Shown in pieces: positions 1 to 11,915 of a DNA stretch of 64,000 nt. The stretch comes from Lingula anatina. Taxonomy: Eukaryota > Brachiopoda > Lingulata > Lingulida > Lingulidae. Every line of letters begins with the position of its first letter. Position 1 is the first letter of the stretch. The notes beneath the pieces were generated by a model. The model worked only from the letters and a program-made list of their open reading frames with translations. It did no database searches and was not told the DNA's origin. The stretch spans positions 293,980 to 357,979 of the forward strand of contig NW_019773559.1 of assembly GCF_001039355.2 (NCBI RefSeq), written 5' to 3'. Both the position numbers and the translations under genes were made by a program.

Positions 1-119
1 GCCACCAGTGGGTAGGTTTTGCCGAGAGACGCAGACCGTGTATCAATGCGAAGGCTGTACGATATTTCCATGGTCATCGGTGCACCAAAACAAAGATGGC
101 ACCTACAAGGAAATTAACG

Positions 120-473
120 ACACAAAAAGGTGATCAGAGAATATTTGACTAACGCCGCCGGGGTTGTTCAAAGCCGAGTGGGTCGGTGACGGTATCGTCG
201 GTCTGTGTAGTAAGACGTACTACTGTGTTGGGGAAGACACCAAACTAAAATGAAGCTGGAAAGAAAGGGCTCAATAGAAAATGTAACGTTATAAACGAAG
301 AAAAATACCTGGATGTACTAGTAAACAAACAGAGTGGTAGCGGTATCAAAAGAGGGATGCGTTTATTTCACAACACTATGTATTCTTACGTACAAATAAG
401 AGATGCCTTCAGTTATTTCTTCTGTAGCAAAGTGTTGGATGACGGGGTATCTACCGAACCCTTTGATATCTAG
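120..473 (+). pseudogene. Decayed mobile-element protein remnant
   Basis: A reading frame of 69 codons runs from 264 to a TAG at 471-473. It ends in a motif read as DDGVSTEPFDI, preceded by an aromatic-rich stretch (DAFSYFF). A second piece in another frame just upstream (about 168-250) contains VGLCSKTYY. The order 'GL-SK-Y', then a 'KG' block, then a 'DDG-ST' tail resembles the C-terminal part of mobile-element or virus-like family B DNA polymerases that are common in invertebrate genomes. That assignment is from memory of the motif pattern only. Frames change at least once and stops interrupt it, so it is a dead fragment. It may extend left of the window. Confidence 0.35.
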
Positions 474-1365
474 TGTCATCGAATAAAATATTGTTGCTGC
501 GAAGTTTAATTCTAACATACACTGTTCGATTTATTTCTTTTTGCTTGAACAAGTCTGAAAGTTGCACCTGTTGATCTCGCCCCTTCTCACTCAAATGGTA
601 TTGAGCATTAAGTTGCATTTGGCAATGTGCTGAAACATGCGTACACAAACCAAACAGAAGGAGGGGAGCACTCTCTGGGTCAAGATGACCCGAGATCATC
701 TTCATTTAGGGATAAGCACAGTGTTAAAATTATATTAACACAATTGCAGTGTCACTTCTAACCTGCACTGCTGAATATATTTTCCAAGTATTTGCAGAGA
801 GTTTTCTTGTTTGTTAACTGGTTTATTGAAGCCATAACGAGATTTCCAGTTAATTTGTCTTTGTGTTATAGCATTCTTAGACATTATCTATGCGCTTATA
901 AGATACATGAGAATGAAAATATATCTTAATTTGGAATGAAAATTACGTTCTAAAATCAATTTCTTCATAAAAAAGTAGACTTTAAGTAAGATGAACATAA
1001 TGAATCACGTTTGAAATTAACTAAGTGATAAACATCTGGATTCATAAAAGACAGTCACAAGCATAATTAGTACACCTGTGGACTATAGTATCGTATGGAT
1101 TTCAAGTGAAAACAACGTACGTCACAAAAAGGCAATTCGACCTTCATAAAGAAAAATTAAATAAACAAAACCACAGGTATTTTAAATGGCTTGCGTAATT
1201 AACAACAGACTAGGACGATCTGAGTAATAGAGGGGTAAATAACTGTTTTTTTTTCTTTTTTTTTTTTTTTTTGCGTTAAGCTTATTTTACACGCCGTCTA
1301 TCGTTTTAGATGTCCCACCCTGGACATGAGAAATCAGTTAAGTTTCCCAAAGGAATCTTCCGCGA
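474..1365. other. Intergenic, no gene seen
   Basis: AT-rich sequence with a poly-T tract near 1244-1272. No exon-like reading frame with flanking splice sites was found on either strand. The left part may be the 3' flank of the minus-strand gene that stops at 1366. Confidence 0.5.
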
Positions 1366-2879
1366 TTACTGTACGTCGTTCTCATCCACGTCCTCAAGTG
1401 ATGGTACGTAGTTGATGCAATCTATAAGACCTTCCTTGTAGAACCCCTGTAACGCTTTCACGCGGAAGAAGTTCTGAAGCATTTTGATGGACTTGGCGCC
1501 GACCTCTCGTTCCACGATCTTCTCCTTGGTGGTTGTCCATTTGAAGAGACCCAGCACCGCACTGTGCTTCTTTTCCGTAATAATTCTCTGCGGGGCGATC
1601 TTGAAGTCCATCTTATACAACACGTACATGCAGTCCACGAACTGGTTGTCGTCTGACTTGCCGAACGCCACCATGCCGTAGCGAGCCCCCGAGTTGTCTT
1701 TCTGATTATACTTGAACTCCATAACCTTGTAAGACCATTCCTCTGCCCAGTGGATTCCGTTCATCTTATTTCGCATTTCATCATTTATTCCTGTAACATG
1801 ATGGAAATAAATGTTATTATCTGTTTCATAGAAGTCTAGTAACGGCACAGTCTTAGCGAAGACGCACTTACTGAATCTCAAGAAATAAATGTTGAAGGAC
1901 GTCCACTTTATAACTCGGAGGGGGGGGGGGGGGTTCTACCAGAAATATTGTTTTCATTAACGAAGTTTTCGGGTGTCGTCCTCCCTCGAGATGGCGTTTG
2001 AAATACTTTCTCTTTAATTAGAAATAAGGTTAATAAAATGTAATCATTATAAAAGAAATACAGAGAGAAAGTTAGAACGTACCTTCGTAGGCATCCTGCA
2101 TGTGATCTAGGAACGGCGTAATGTTGGCAACTGGGATCCTTTTGGCTTCCATGACTTCACAGCCTTCCTCCCACTTGTTAAACAACTCCCCCTCCAGCTT
2201 TCTCTGTAGCTCTGTGGCATCATGCCTCGATACCTATGACGTAATAAAGAACCAAATAATTTTTTTATTGTACATATTTCGCATACGTTGCATATGCTGA
2301 GGTGTGACAGGAATGGAACCATATGGCCCATTTTCAGTGACTTATTATAAGTGCCACTTGGTCATGATCATTCGCCCCATTTACTGACCAATAGACTTGT
2401 GACCATACTCTGTACTAACCAGAGGGGACTTCCCTTTCTGACAATCTGTCATTCCTGCCGTACCGCAATTTCTCAAGTAAATTTCAACATGCAGTATACT
2501 ATTATATATATACAATTACATAGTTTAACTGGCAAAAGGACCAACAGATTCATTTCTTTTGTTAATTAGTAAATGTCCTAATTTCAAATCACCTCACCTT
2601 GACGTTGTAAAGTCCGTTTTTTACTTTCTGCAAGGCTTTATTGCTTTCAGACGAGTCCGCTCCAGTGCCTTGTATTAACTCTGATGTCGACGGCTCGCCA
2701 CCTCTGTATTCGGGCGGGCCGTTTCCATCACCTTTTAATTTCTTCGATTTTGGTGCCGATGGTTCGGTTCCTCTATATTCGGCTTCCTCATATTCTGACG
2801 GGCTAGGCCCAGCGTTCCGAGTTGTGTTTTGATCTCTGTCTCCATTCACCCATCGGCTCCATGAGAAGATACCTCCCAT
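1366..2879 (-). CDS. Unrecognised three-exon gene, possible myristoylated protein
   Basis: Exons on the minus strand: 2879-2598, 2233-2083 and 1913-1366. Splice phases join cleanly (0, then 1) to give about 326 residues. The start at 2879 is the first in-frame ATG after an upstream acceptor-like region and yields MGGIFS; Gly2 with Ser6 fits the N-myristoylation pattern. Residues 10-80 are hydrophilic and proline/acid-rich with two near copies of EYRG-EPS (residues 34-41 and 57-64) and a basic KSKKLK patch. The C-terminal two thirds are compact and hydrophobic, with a run YGMVAFGKSDDNQFVDCMYV and a basic KKHSAVLGLFKW segment, which looks like a folded domain. I do not recognise the family and see no signal peptide or clear membrane span. 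The acceptor of the last exon uses a run of C (sense strand) as its pyrimidine tract. A membrane-anchored cytosolic role is inference from the N terminus only. Confidence 0.65.
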
Positions 2880-3070
2880 TTCACGACCACTTACTGAAAA
2901 AATTTTGAAATGTTTTAGCACAATTAACGTCAAACTCACCACTGTGCTAGCAGTAAGCCTATAACTCTCTTTACTTGAGTATTAATAATTTTTGTAAAAG
3001 AAAGGTGAAAAAGTTCTTTCCCAAAAAGGTTCAATTCGGAGGTTCCTGCCCCCCCCCTTTTCGGTTTCTG

Positions 3071-3161
<91 letters not shown>

Positions 3162-3332
3162 CACACCAAAGAACGTATTTCCAGTGACATCTCAACTACG
3201 CTGATCTTAGCTGAATCATAGTTCTAAAGCAACGGTTTGCCTTAAAAAAAAAAAAAAAAAATCGAAGCTCCTGAGCGGGCCTTGAATACCACGCCAAAGG
3301 GCTTCGAATCCGAAGCCGGTCATTCCTAAAAA

Positions 3333-3363
<31 letters not shown>

Positions 3364-4508
3364 CCGCCTCTGATGCACCCACAATGCCTGATGGCTACCC
3401 ACTTCCAAGGATGTTCCTCGTAACAGAGCCCTGTAGTAGCTACATCCCTACCAGAACTCTATATAGAGCGTACCATAGCAAAAGCTTACTTACATTTTAT
3501 ACGTTTTTCACTGATATGAGGCAGTTCGTCTCTGCAACTGAGGAGTTTCGTTCTAAGGCTCATACATATAAATATACTAGCGCTGTGGCTGGATGCAAAA
3601 ATAGCTGCAAAATTTCCAGGTTTCGAAATGGAAAATGGAAAATCCATGGATATGATTGAGCCTGGCTTAGATCAAAGTCACTGTGATGAAACTAAAAGCG
3701 AAACGGGAAAAGTCCCGTGCGTAGGATGTCTTGGAAATAAGTGCTGCTCATGCATGCTAAATGTCACGTTGGCATTTTAATATTTAGGGGTCAATTTTGA
3801 AGTTGCACATCACAATTTATAACCCCATGCCACATATGCTATCTTAAAATACCTGAATATAAGAAAGGCCATGAAATCATCTCGTGTTCTCATTTAAGAC
3901 AAGTCACTAGAGCCATGGGCGCAAGAAAAGGCACGTGTCCCCCCTCCCCTTCATTGGGTAAACAAAGCCCGATAGTAGATCTGCTGACTTCACTCCCTTT
4001 CCCTCTCGAATGATAAGCAATAAGTTGCATTTGTCAATGTGTAGACCCTTTATAGGCCCATAGAGGCATCAATTTAGCCAAAACATTGATAAGGTATAGG
4101 TCTATACATTAATTTATTATAATTGATCGTCAAATAGGCCCATATTCTGCATGATAATTTTACCTTTATAGTTAAAATGCAGTTGTCAGAAGTAGAGTGC
4201 GGTACCTGCATTTGAGTTTTGCTTGAAGTCACAGGTACATGTAGAGAGGTAGGCCAGCAAGTTTGAGAGAGAGAGAGAAATGAAATAGCTGTTTTCATAA
4301 AAAATAAATCCATATATTGCCCAGACATATATAAGTAGGCACAGCATGACTCAATCGATCAGTGAAGCTAAACTACATGTATAAATAAAACGACTTAAGA
4401 ATACCACAATATAGTCTCACACATTGAAAATGAAAATGATTTAGCAGGCTACCAGTAGGCCTATAATGTAAAACGAATTTCTTAAAATCGCCATATAGGC
4501 TTATACCC
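2880..4508. other. Intergenic with homopolymer and TA tracts
   Basis: Contains poly-A (3071-3100) running into (TA)n (3101-3158), poly-A at 3245-3260, and a long C run near 3337-3365. Short frames here are low-complexity artefacts. No gene is supported. The region may include the promoter of the minus-strand gene that starts at 2879. Confidence 0.6.
3071..3158. repeat. Poly-A followed by (TA)n microsatellite
   Basis: About 30 A residues are followed directly by about 29 TA units. Poly-A next to a simple repeat could mark a retroposed end, but no retroelement body is visible beside it. Confidence 0.9.
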
Positions 4509-4766
4509 CAGTGGCGGATTTAGAGGGGGTGGGGGGATCAGGGTGTTCCTGACCCCCTCCCCTTCGGTTTTTGAAAAAAAATCACACTAAATATTCCCCT
4601 CTTGGACTAGGAATTTTGACTAGCTGATTTATACCAAATTGCACCGTTCGCCCTCTAAAATACCAAAAAAAAAAGGAAACAAAATTCAGGGCCCCTCTGG
4701 GGGGGGGGGGGGGGGGGGGCTTGGCATCCGCGGACCCCCCTTCAAATAATCCTGGATCCGCCCCTG
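4509..4766. mobile_element. Short inverted-repeat element (CAGNGGCGGAT ends)
   Basis: Begins CAGTGGCGGATTTAG and ends with GGATCCGCCCCTG, whose complement starts CAGGGGCGGATCC. The ends are therefore imperfect inverted repeats of about 15 bp around a 258-bp body holding long G runs. CAG-type termini are typical of hAT-like non-autonomous elements. I could not find a clean 8-bp target duplication, so the superfamily is tentative. Confidence 0.5.
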
Positions 4767-5331
4767 TACCATCTATACTGGTCCACTACTAAAAATGCCA
4801 TTCTCCCATTCTCGACTGTCACCTTGACTGTTCAACTCAAAAACCACATAAAACTACGAAAAAATACAAAACCAGTCTACATGTAGGCCTACTATATTGG
4901 AGGGAAAAAAGACGATCAGGCTGATCAGCTGAGCATACAGGCTTTAAAAAATGATACCGTAGGGTCTAGGCTTTGAACAGGGTGGCTTTGAAATATTTAG
5001 CAGACTTTATGGGGCATACTATATGGCGATTTTAAGACAATAAACGTTCTTAATTGATTTTGATTTCGTTTTCACTATGATAAACAAGTGTGACAATTTA
5101 AAGTCGTTTTTAAATGTGGTTTGAGGTTGACTAATCAAGGTGACAGCCGCGAGTGATAAACCTACGGCAACAGTTCCATTATAAACACAAAATAATATGA
5201 AACAACCTCTTGCTTACTGCAACCATTTTAGATCAGCCATCTAAAAGTGAAAGAACGTGAATGTTAGTTGATTATCAGCAGAAAACAGTAGTGGGAAAAA
5301 ACGTCCACGAATAGCTGGGGAAGACCGGCAG

Positions 5332-5339
5332 TGACGTCA
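5332..5339. promoter_or_regulatory. CRE-like site TGACGTCA upstream of UCHL5
   Basis: A perfect palindromic CREB/ATF consensus ends 36 bp before the UCHL5 start codon, in a short GC-richer patch. No TATA box was seen. Function is inferred from the motif and its position. Confidence 0.45.
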
Positions 5340-5375
5340 TTGCGCGGAAACTCTGTAGAGCGACCTTGAACCAAC

Positions 5376-6515
5376 ATGGCTTCCGCCGGCGACTGGTGCA
5401 CAATAGAAAGTGATCCTGGCGTTTTCACCGAACTCATCAGGGGGTTTGGTGAGTATTTAACTAGCAGTGCGATCAAATAATTTTACTGATCCAAATACCA
5501 TCATTTTATCCCCCTACACTGACGACCAATATGTCTTAATATCTCCAAATAATTTGCACTCTCATTCGACGTGCATGTATGCTTGACAACTTTGTGTCCA
5601 CATTTTTGTTTCCAATCCATACCGTATAAACGAAATACTATAACTACCCCGTCGTATACTTTTGTTAAGTCCACATGTCGTTATGAAGTGAAAATTAAAT
5701 CTGCTGCAAATACGACGTGTTTCTCATAGAAAAGTTGTATTTTAAACGCACATTTTTGTTCTTATCCTCATTTGTGGTAAAACTGATGTGTTATTGAGAT
5801 CGTGTTCCTAGGTAGTTCCAAAAAACCCTATGCCACATGGGACGGTCTCACTTCTTGTTTTTACATCTGACTCTCTACATGTGAGTCCTTAATACCCCAT
5901 AAAATGTTAACCAACTCCTGCCCTGCGCACAAAAGCTTTAAGAAGATTGATTTTATTTAACAAATAGATTAGGTGACTTTTCAGTAAGAGGAAAACAAGT
6001 TCAGTCTAGCCCAGAATGTAGTGAAATTGTCATGGCTAAAAAAGTATTCATAATCAAAAATTCAACCTAAAAAAGCATTTCAATACTATTTTCAATCAAA
6101 GTTTCATAAAGCCTCGAAAAGGATAGGTCAAGTTGCACCATTGTGTTTGGCAGTTGCTAGTGTTGACATCTAAAATTGGCTGAAGTATAAACACAGCCAC
6201 ATCATGTACGTGTTTGTCGTTACCTGAATAAATATAAATTTTCTTTCTAGGAGTGAAGGGAATACAAGTGGAAGAGTTGTGGAGTTTAGATGATGACAGT
6301 TTTCAAAATCTACGGTGAGTGTTCTCAGGTATCATTTATATTCTTCTGCAGTGTTTTGTTAAATGAAAGGGTTAACAGTGAGTATGAGTACACAAAATTT
6401 TCAGAGTTAATTATGTCTGTCAATATGATAACTGTGTCTCACAAGGGCTGTCTAGTTCTGAAATAGATTGAAGCTGTCTAGTGTGTGTCTATGTGCATGG
6501 GAGTGTTGTGGGATG

Positions 6516-6554
<39 letters not shown>

Positions 6555-9500
6555 TGTGTGTGTGCATGCACGTGCACGTACATGCATGTATGTGTGTGTG
6601 TCAATGCATGTGTATGTATATGTGTGTGTATGGAAATTTAAGTGTATTTTCTTGTTTTAAATCTACTTGAGAAGGATTTTTTTCAAATGATTTTCCAGCC
6701 CAGTGCATGGCCTGATATTTCTGTTTAAGTGGACAGGAGACACGGAGCCCTCAGGGTCAATTGTACAGGACAGCAGGCTGGACAAGATCTTCTTTGCTAA
6801 ACAAGTAAGTCATTAGACAACAAGTAAAACAAGTAAGTCATTTGACAACAAGTAAAACAAGTAAGTCTCAGTATTAGAAGTAATTCATTAGACAACAAAT
6901 AAGTAATTCACAGCATTAGACAACAAGTAAGTCATTGGACAACATTATTAGTCAACAAGCAAGTCACAGTATTAGTCAGCAAGTAAGTCGCAGCATGTAG
7001 ACAACACCTAACCAAGTTATTCATAGCATCAGACAACTTGAGAAAGCCTGAACTTTACCCCAATGTCTTAATTTTCTGCTATTGTAATTTTTGTAGTCAA
7101 ATTTTTTGCAATATGTATGAAGTAATCCAGCCTGAATACTTCTATTTACTAGCATGCAAACAAAGAAGTCTATGATACATTTGTATAATAAAAGCTCCCT
7201 TTCCTTTCATGTTATTGTATGTCTACGTCAGGCTCTTGTTTGCAAAAGTCTGTATGTAGCCAAATAAATAATGTATTGCCTATCCAATTATTTTCAACAA
7301 AGCCATTCTAGAACAAAACAAGGAATAAAAAATTGAATAAATAAAATAGGATTAAAATGTTTCAGTATATTTCTACAAAAATAATTGTTTCAGGTTATAA
7401 ACAATGCTTGTGCCACTCAAGCCATTCTAAGTATACTGTTGAACTGTGATCATCCTGATGTAGAGCTGGGTGAGACCATCTCCAGTTTTAAAGAATTTTC
7501 ACAGAGCTTTGATCCTCAGGTAGATATATGAACATAACCAAAATGATGGTATGGGAAAACATGATAGTTTTTAAAAGCAGTTTGCAAAAATGTGGTATGT
7601 TATGAATTTTATAAAAAAACTTTTAATTGTGAAGGTTTGTAGATAAATTGCAGTTGGTGGTTGTGATGTTTGAAACATATGAGGTATAAAATAGCATGTG
7701 TGCTTTTCTGCTTTTGTAGAATGTTGTCAGAATTGATTTATGCGCATGGGCTGAGTTGTGTACCCTCTCAGGGTTGTCTTACATGACAGTGTTTTCTTTT
7801 CAGTTAAAAGGCCTGAGCCTGTCAAACTCTGAAATCATCAAACAAGTACATAACAGCTTTTCGAGGTATTACTGATTTTTGTTCTGTAAGAATAAAAGGA
7901 AAATGAGTGAAAGTAGAAAGAGAATATTGTATTTGTTTTAAGGGAAAAGTGGACCTTGTGAGCCTGTTGTTACTACGATGTTACTTACTACAATGGTAGA
8001 TCAACTAACTTTTCATTGGTAAACTATGTCAAGTATTTGTATTTTAAACTTTGCTTCAAACTTTTTTAGTTTGAGATTACTCTATTTGCAGACAACAAAT
8101 GTTTGAATTTGACCAGAAGCTTGCGGGAAAAGATGACGATGTTTATCATTTCATAGGCTATGTTCCTATTGATGGAAGACTTTATGAATTAGATGGCCTA
8201 AAAGATGGACCAATAGATTTAGGTGAGCATTATATGAGTACAAGCAAAAAAGAATTTTTCAGTTTGGTTTTCATATAAACAGATTAATCAAAGAAATAAA
8301 TTCAGTTTGTACATTTGTAATGTCAGGAGTGCATTTCAGAACAAAAAATGCTGCAGCAGTTTAATAAAACCTCTTTTTGGAAGATTTTATAGTGTGACTA
8401 GGTTAAACAAAAAAAGTTCCACCAAAACATGCAAATTTTATCTAAGACCTAAAAAATCTAAGTTCTCATTTTATCTGATTTATATTTCAGGTGCAATTCC
8501 AAAAGACACAGATTGGATTGTAAAGGCTAGACCTGAAATTGAGAAAAGGATACAAAAGTAAGTTTAGCAAATCGCAATCAATGAAAATGTGTAATTTGTA
8601 ACTTTTACATTCAGAACAATGTGGTTGAGGGCAAGTGATGTTATCCTGTTAGTTGACACTGTGGCATGGAATTTACAACAGGGATCCCTGTCTTCTTATG
8701 ATTGGGAGGAGGGGGGTGGTCTCCATCTGGAAGTTTGTCAACTTTAAATCTGAAGAAAAAAGATTCACAAATGGAATTTGCAGTAAAGGTCCTACAAGGA
8801 TTGAGACTTATGGTAATGACTCAATCTTTTCAGTGGGCAAAAAATTATCAAACTTTCAGTTTTTCAGAATTTAATAACCACAGAATTATATCTTTAAATA
8901 GCATTTTACTGTATATAACAGAACTTTAGAGTAGCATGCTTTTTAATTATGTTGCTACCAGTCAATAAAATTGTTCTCATTTTAAGAAATTATGACTTAA
9001 AAATACAGTATCTAAAATATTTACAATTTTCCCAAATTGAAAAGATCAAGTAATTACCATACCTCTGTCAGCACTGTCTGTTCCCATTCCTGTATCTCTC
9101 CTGTGCACTTGAATTTATAATAAATATTATTTGATAGAAAATATCCATCACAGCCGACACCTTGAAGAATTGTGATCCACTGATCTTATATCCACTGATC
9201 CTGTATCCACTGATCTCATATCCACTGATCCTATGTCCACTGATTCTGTATCCACTGATCCTGTTTCCACTGATTCTATATCCACTGATCTTATATACAT
9301 TGATTCTGTATCCACTGATCCTACATCCACTGATTCTATTTCCAGATATAATGCTGATGAAATTCATTTTAACCTAATGGCACTGATATCTGACCGGAAA
9401 ATGATGTATGAAAGACAGCTGGTAGAGATCCAGGAAAAAGTCAAGGTATTTCCAGAAATATTGTTTTATTCCATGATATGAATTAAAGATTGAAAAAGAA

Positions 9501-11004
9501 AAAAAGGTTTCGTTTACTTTGTGAAAATGAGAATGTATAAAGAGTTCAAATTTGCCTCATTTGATCTCCCTGGGACTAAAAAGATAGAAATGTCAATATA
9601 TATTATGAAGGAAAAAATATTTTAAAGCTTGGAATATACAGCTAAATGACACTTTGCAGATTTATCAAATAATGGCAGAAAGCTACCCTCTTACAGTCTT
9701 TTTTCATAAATCTCAGTTTTTAAAAAATTCTTTTTGCCTAACAATCTCCACAAATTCCTTCAAATACCATTCTGTATGTGTAATCAGATATGAGCTCTTT
9801 CCAAGGAATTACAAAATTCTGAGATTTTGAATTCAATTCTGATCGGTGCTGAGATGGATAAAGGTCAAATGTTGGGTCCTCGGATAAGAATTCTGAGATT
9901 TTTATTATATAACTGTGGCTCACATCTGTGTAATGTTGCCATTCCCTCTGCTTCAGGACGGCAGTCTAGACACAGCAGCTGCTAATGACGAGGTCCAGCA
10001 TTTAAATGTGTTAATAAGTGAAGAGGACAGAAAGAGGGAATACTACAAGGTATGAGTGAACTTGATTGTGTTGTAATACTGTTCAATTCTATATTTTGTG
10101 TGGTTGATCTGTTTGCAAAAACAAAATATGCTGTTTGCAATAACAAAATAGGTATGCTTTTCATGGAGCTGTGTTAGTCATTACATTGATAAAGTGATAG
10201 TGGTATTGCCTGAGTGACAATAACATTGGAAATACTGTCGTATAATATTGTTGTATTGGTTGCATTTCAGGTGGAGAACATCAGAAGAAAGCACAATTAT
10301 CTGCCTTTCATAATGGAACTGTTGAAGATTCTGGCCAAAGAGGGAAAACTGGTCGACATAGTAGAACAGGTGAGTGAAATTTGCTACTGGCAGTAGAAAT
10401 TATCCCATAGCAGGGCTTCTACTGAGTTTTGAAACTTGGGTGTCGTATCACACCCAGCTGAAAAAAGGAGGTCATTTCTAAGATACCAGATTGTATTGAG
10501 TCAAAAGTGACTTTTTCATCAGTGGGCATTGAGGACACTTACAGTTGAATTTTAAAGTCAAGCTAAAGCAATCCTAGTATGTGCAGACATGAGCTTTTGT
10601 TTTTTAGAAAAAGCTCCAAACCTTTATTGTGGGGATAAATCTGGCAACAGTAGACAATAGCAGGAAGCATCAGAAGTTTAGAAATGATTTGAAATCTGCA
10701 ATTTTGCAGAACAAAGCTCGTGCCTGTTTGTGTGCACAGAAACTGGAGGGAAGAGCAGGCGCATTTCTTTTACACCTAGCTTTAGTTCTTGTTAGCTGTT
10801 TTGACATTGCTACTTTCTTCACACAGGTAATGATATAAGCCAGTTGGCTAAAAGCTATGTTACGTGTTCATATGTTATACAAAATTTAGAGGGGTGAAAT
10901 TATTTTATCAATTTAATCTTATAATATTATTTCAGGCCAAAGAAAGACAAGCTGCAAAAAGAAGGAAAATAGACAAAAGTTCCAGTGAAACAGAGAGCAA
11001 ATAA
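5376..11004 (+). CDS. UCHL5: Ubiquitin C-terminal hydrolase L5 (UCH37)
   Basis: Eleven exons: 5376-5448, 6251-6314, 6699-6804, 7394-7519, 7804-7865, 8092-8222, 8491-8557, 9346-9445, 9957-10049, 10271-10369, 10936-11004. All phases match and give 329 residues, the same length as human UCHL5. It is a cysteine protease that removes ubiquitin; the family works on the 19S proteasome via RPN13/ADRM1 and in the INO80 complex. The catalytic set is visible: oxyanion Gln81, Cys87 in NNACATQA, His163 in VYHFIGYVP and Asp178 in ELDGLKDGP. Residues 205-307 hold the helical linker and the conserved [13 protein letters not shown] of the ULD-type C-terminal domain. The C terminus is lysine/arginine-rich (KRRK), as in the RPN13-binding tail. 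The start is the ATG giving [17 protein letters not shown], matching the family N terminus. Tail-to-tail with the minus-strand gene ending at 11916. Introns hold two minisatellites. Confidence 0.96.
6521..6603 (+). repeat. (TG)n microsatellite, UCHL5 intron 2
   Basis: Alternating TG with a few interruptions, lying between exons 2 and 3. Confidence 0.9.
6800..7015 (+). repeat. Minisatellite, UCHL5 intron 3
   Basis: Degenerate tandem copies of a unit like ACAAGTAAGTCATTAGACA start right at the exon 3 donor. Each unit contains AAGTAAGT, a copy of the donor sequence itself, so the true 5' splice site is followed by several look-alikes. Confidence 0.8.
9177..9345 (+). repeat. 15-bp minisatellite ending at the exon 8 acceptor of UCHL5
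   Basis: Eleven copies of a unit close to TATCCACTGATCCTG run into the acceptor TTTCCAG at 9345. Each unit carries CTGAT, a good branch-point match. The unit length is a multiple of three, so every frame looks open, but this is intron, not protein. Confidence 0.85.
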
Positions 11005-11445
11005 TAGTTGTAAAAACTTCTCACATTTGGACAGATGAGCTGATAGTTTTGAAGGAGTGTAGTCTTGCAAAAGTCAAAGAGCTGGAAGATTATATCTGCC
11101 ACTGACATACGGGTCCAATCCTTGCTTATTGGAAATAAATGGAGAACAGGTGTCCTGTTTAAGCCATGGGTCCAAGTATCAGATTGTGAAAAAGCAGAGA
11201 ATGTCTGTTCTGTTGGATGTTGGATGCTATCTGTTAGTATTGTTGTTATAAGTAAACAGGGTAAAACAATGTGAGAGAGAGAGAAGAAAAAGATGTAAAT
11301 TTATTTGAAAGTTCATTTCGGTAGGTCTGGAAGGTCTTGAATATGTCTAACTGGAGAGAATTCTGAGGATCCTTTTGTGTTGACAAACTACACACCCATT
11401 CTTTGTTGTTTCTTTATTGTATGCAGTTGTATTCACATTACAGCT

Positions 11446-11451
11446 AATAAA
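11446..11451 (+). terminator. AATAAA poly-A signal for UCHL5
   Basis: AATAAA lies about 440 bp after the UCHL5 stop, in AT-rich sequence. It is the first good candidate downstream. Confidence 0.5.
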
Positions 11452-11915
11452 AAGTTTTTAAAGACAATCTCAAATACGCTGTTGGTATTTGAATAAAATA
11501 AACAACTGATGATGAATTCCATATTTACACTTTTATCTTTTTTTTTTCACTGTTCATGATTATACCAAGAAAAAATACATGATCACGTGTTATTCAAAAT
11601 TCTACATTACAACCCTCCCCCTCAAATAAATAATGAAAATTAAATAAATCATTGCTTATCATTCCTGTTTTTAATTCTACCTATCTGGCTCATTATCAAA
11701 ATCAAAATGGTGCAAAAGCAATTATTCTACAGTGGTGTGTTATAGAAATTCCTCTCTTTTTCATTGCAGCAAGACCTGATAGATGGCATGTATAAGAGTC
11801 CTTCTGTAGTGCTGATCTTTTTATATCTTGACTGCTGAATGACTTCTTTTTTAGGATGAATTATTCACAATTTATGGTTTTGTCACAAATAACTTGACAA
11901 AACCCACAGACAATT

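Noticed and set aside
2975-3187. Frame with poly-Lys followed by Ile-Tyr repeats
   Set aside because: Pure poly-A and (TA)n; not coding.
9177-9345. CRISPR-like tandem array
   Set aside because: Unit is 15 bp with no spacers, inside an animal intron; it is a minisatellite.
9068-9481. Several overlapping frames with repeats such as ISGYRISG and STDSVSTD
   Set aside because: They are translations of the 15-bp intronic minisatellite, whose unit is a multiple of three, so all frames stay open.
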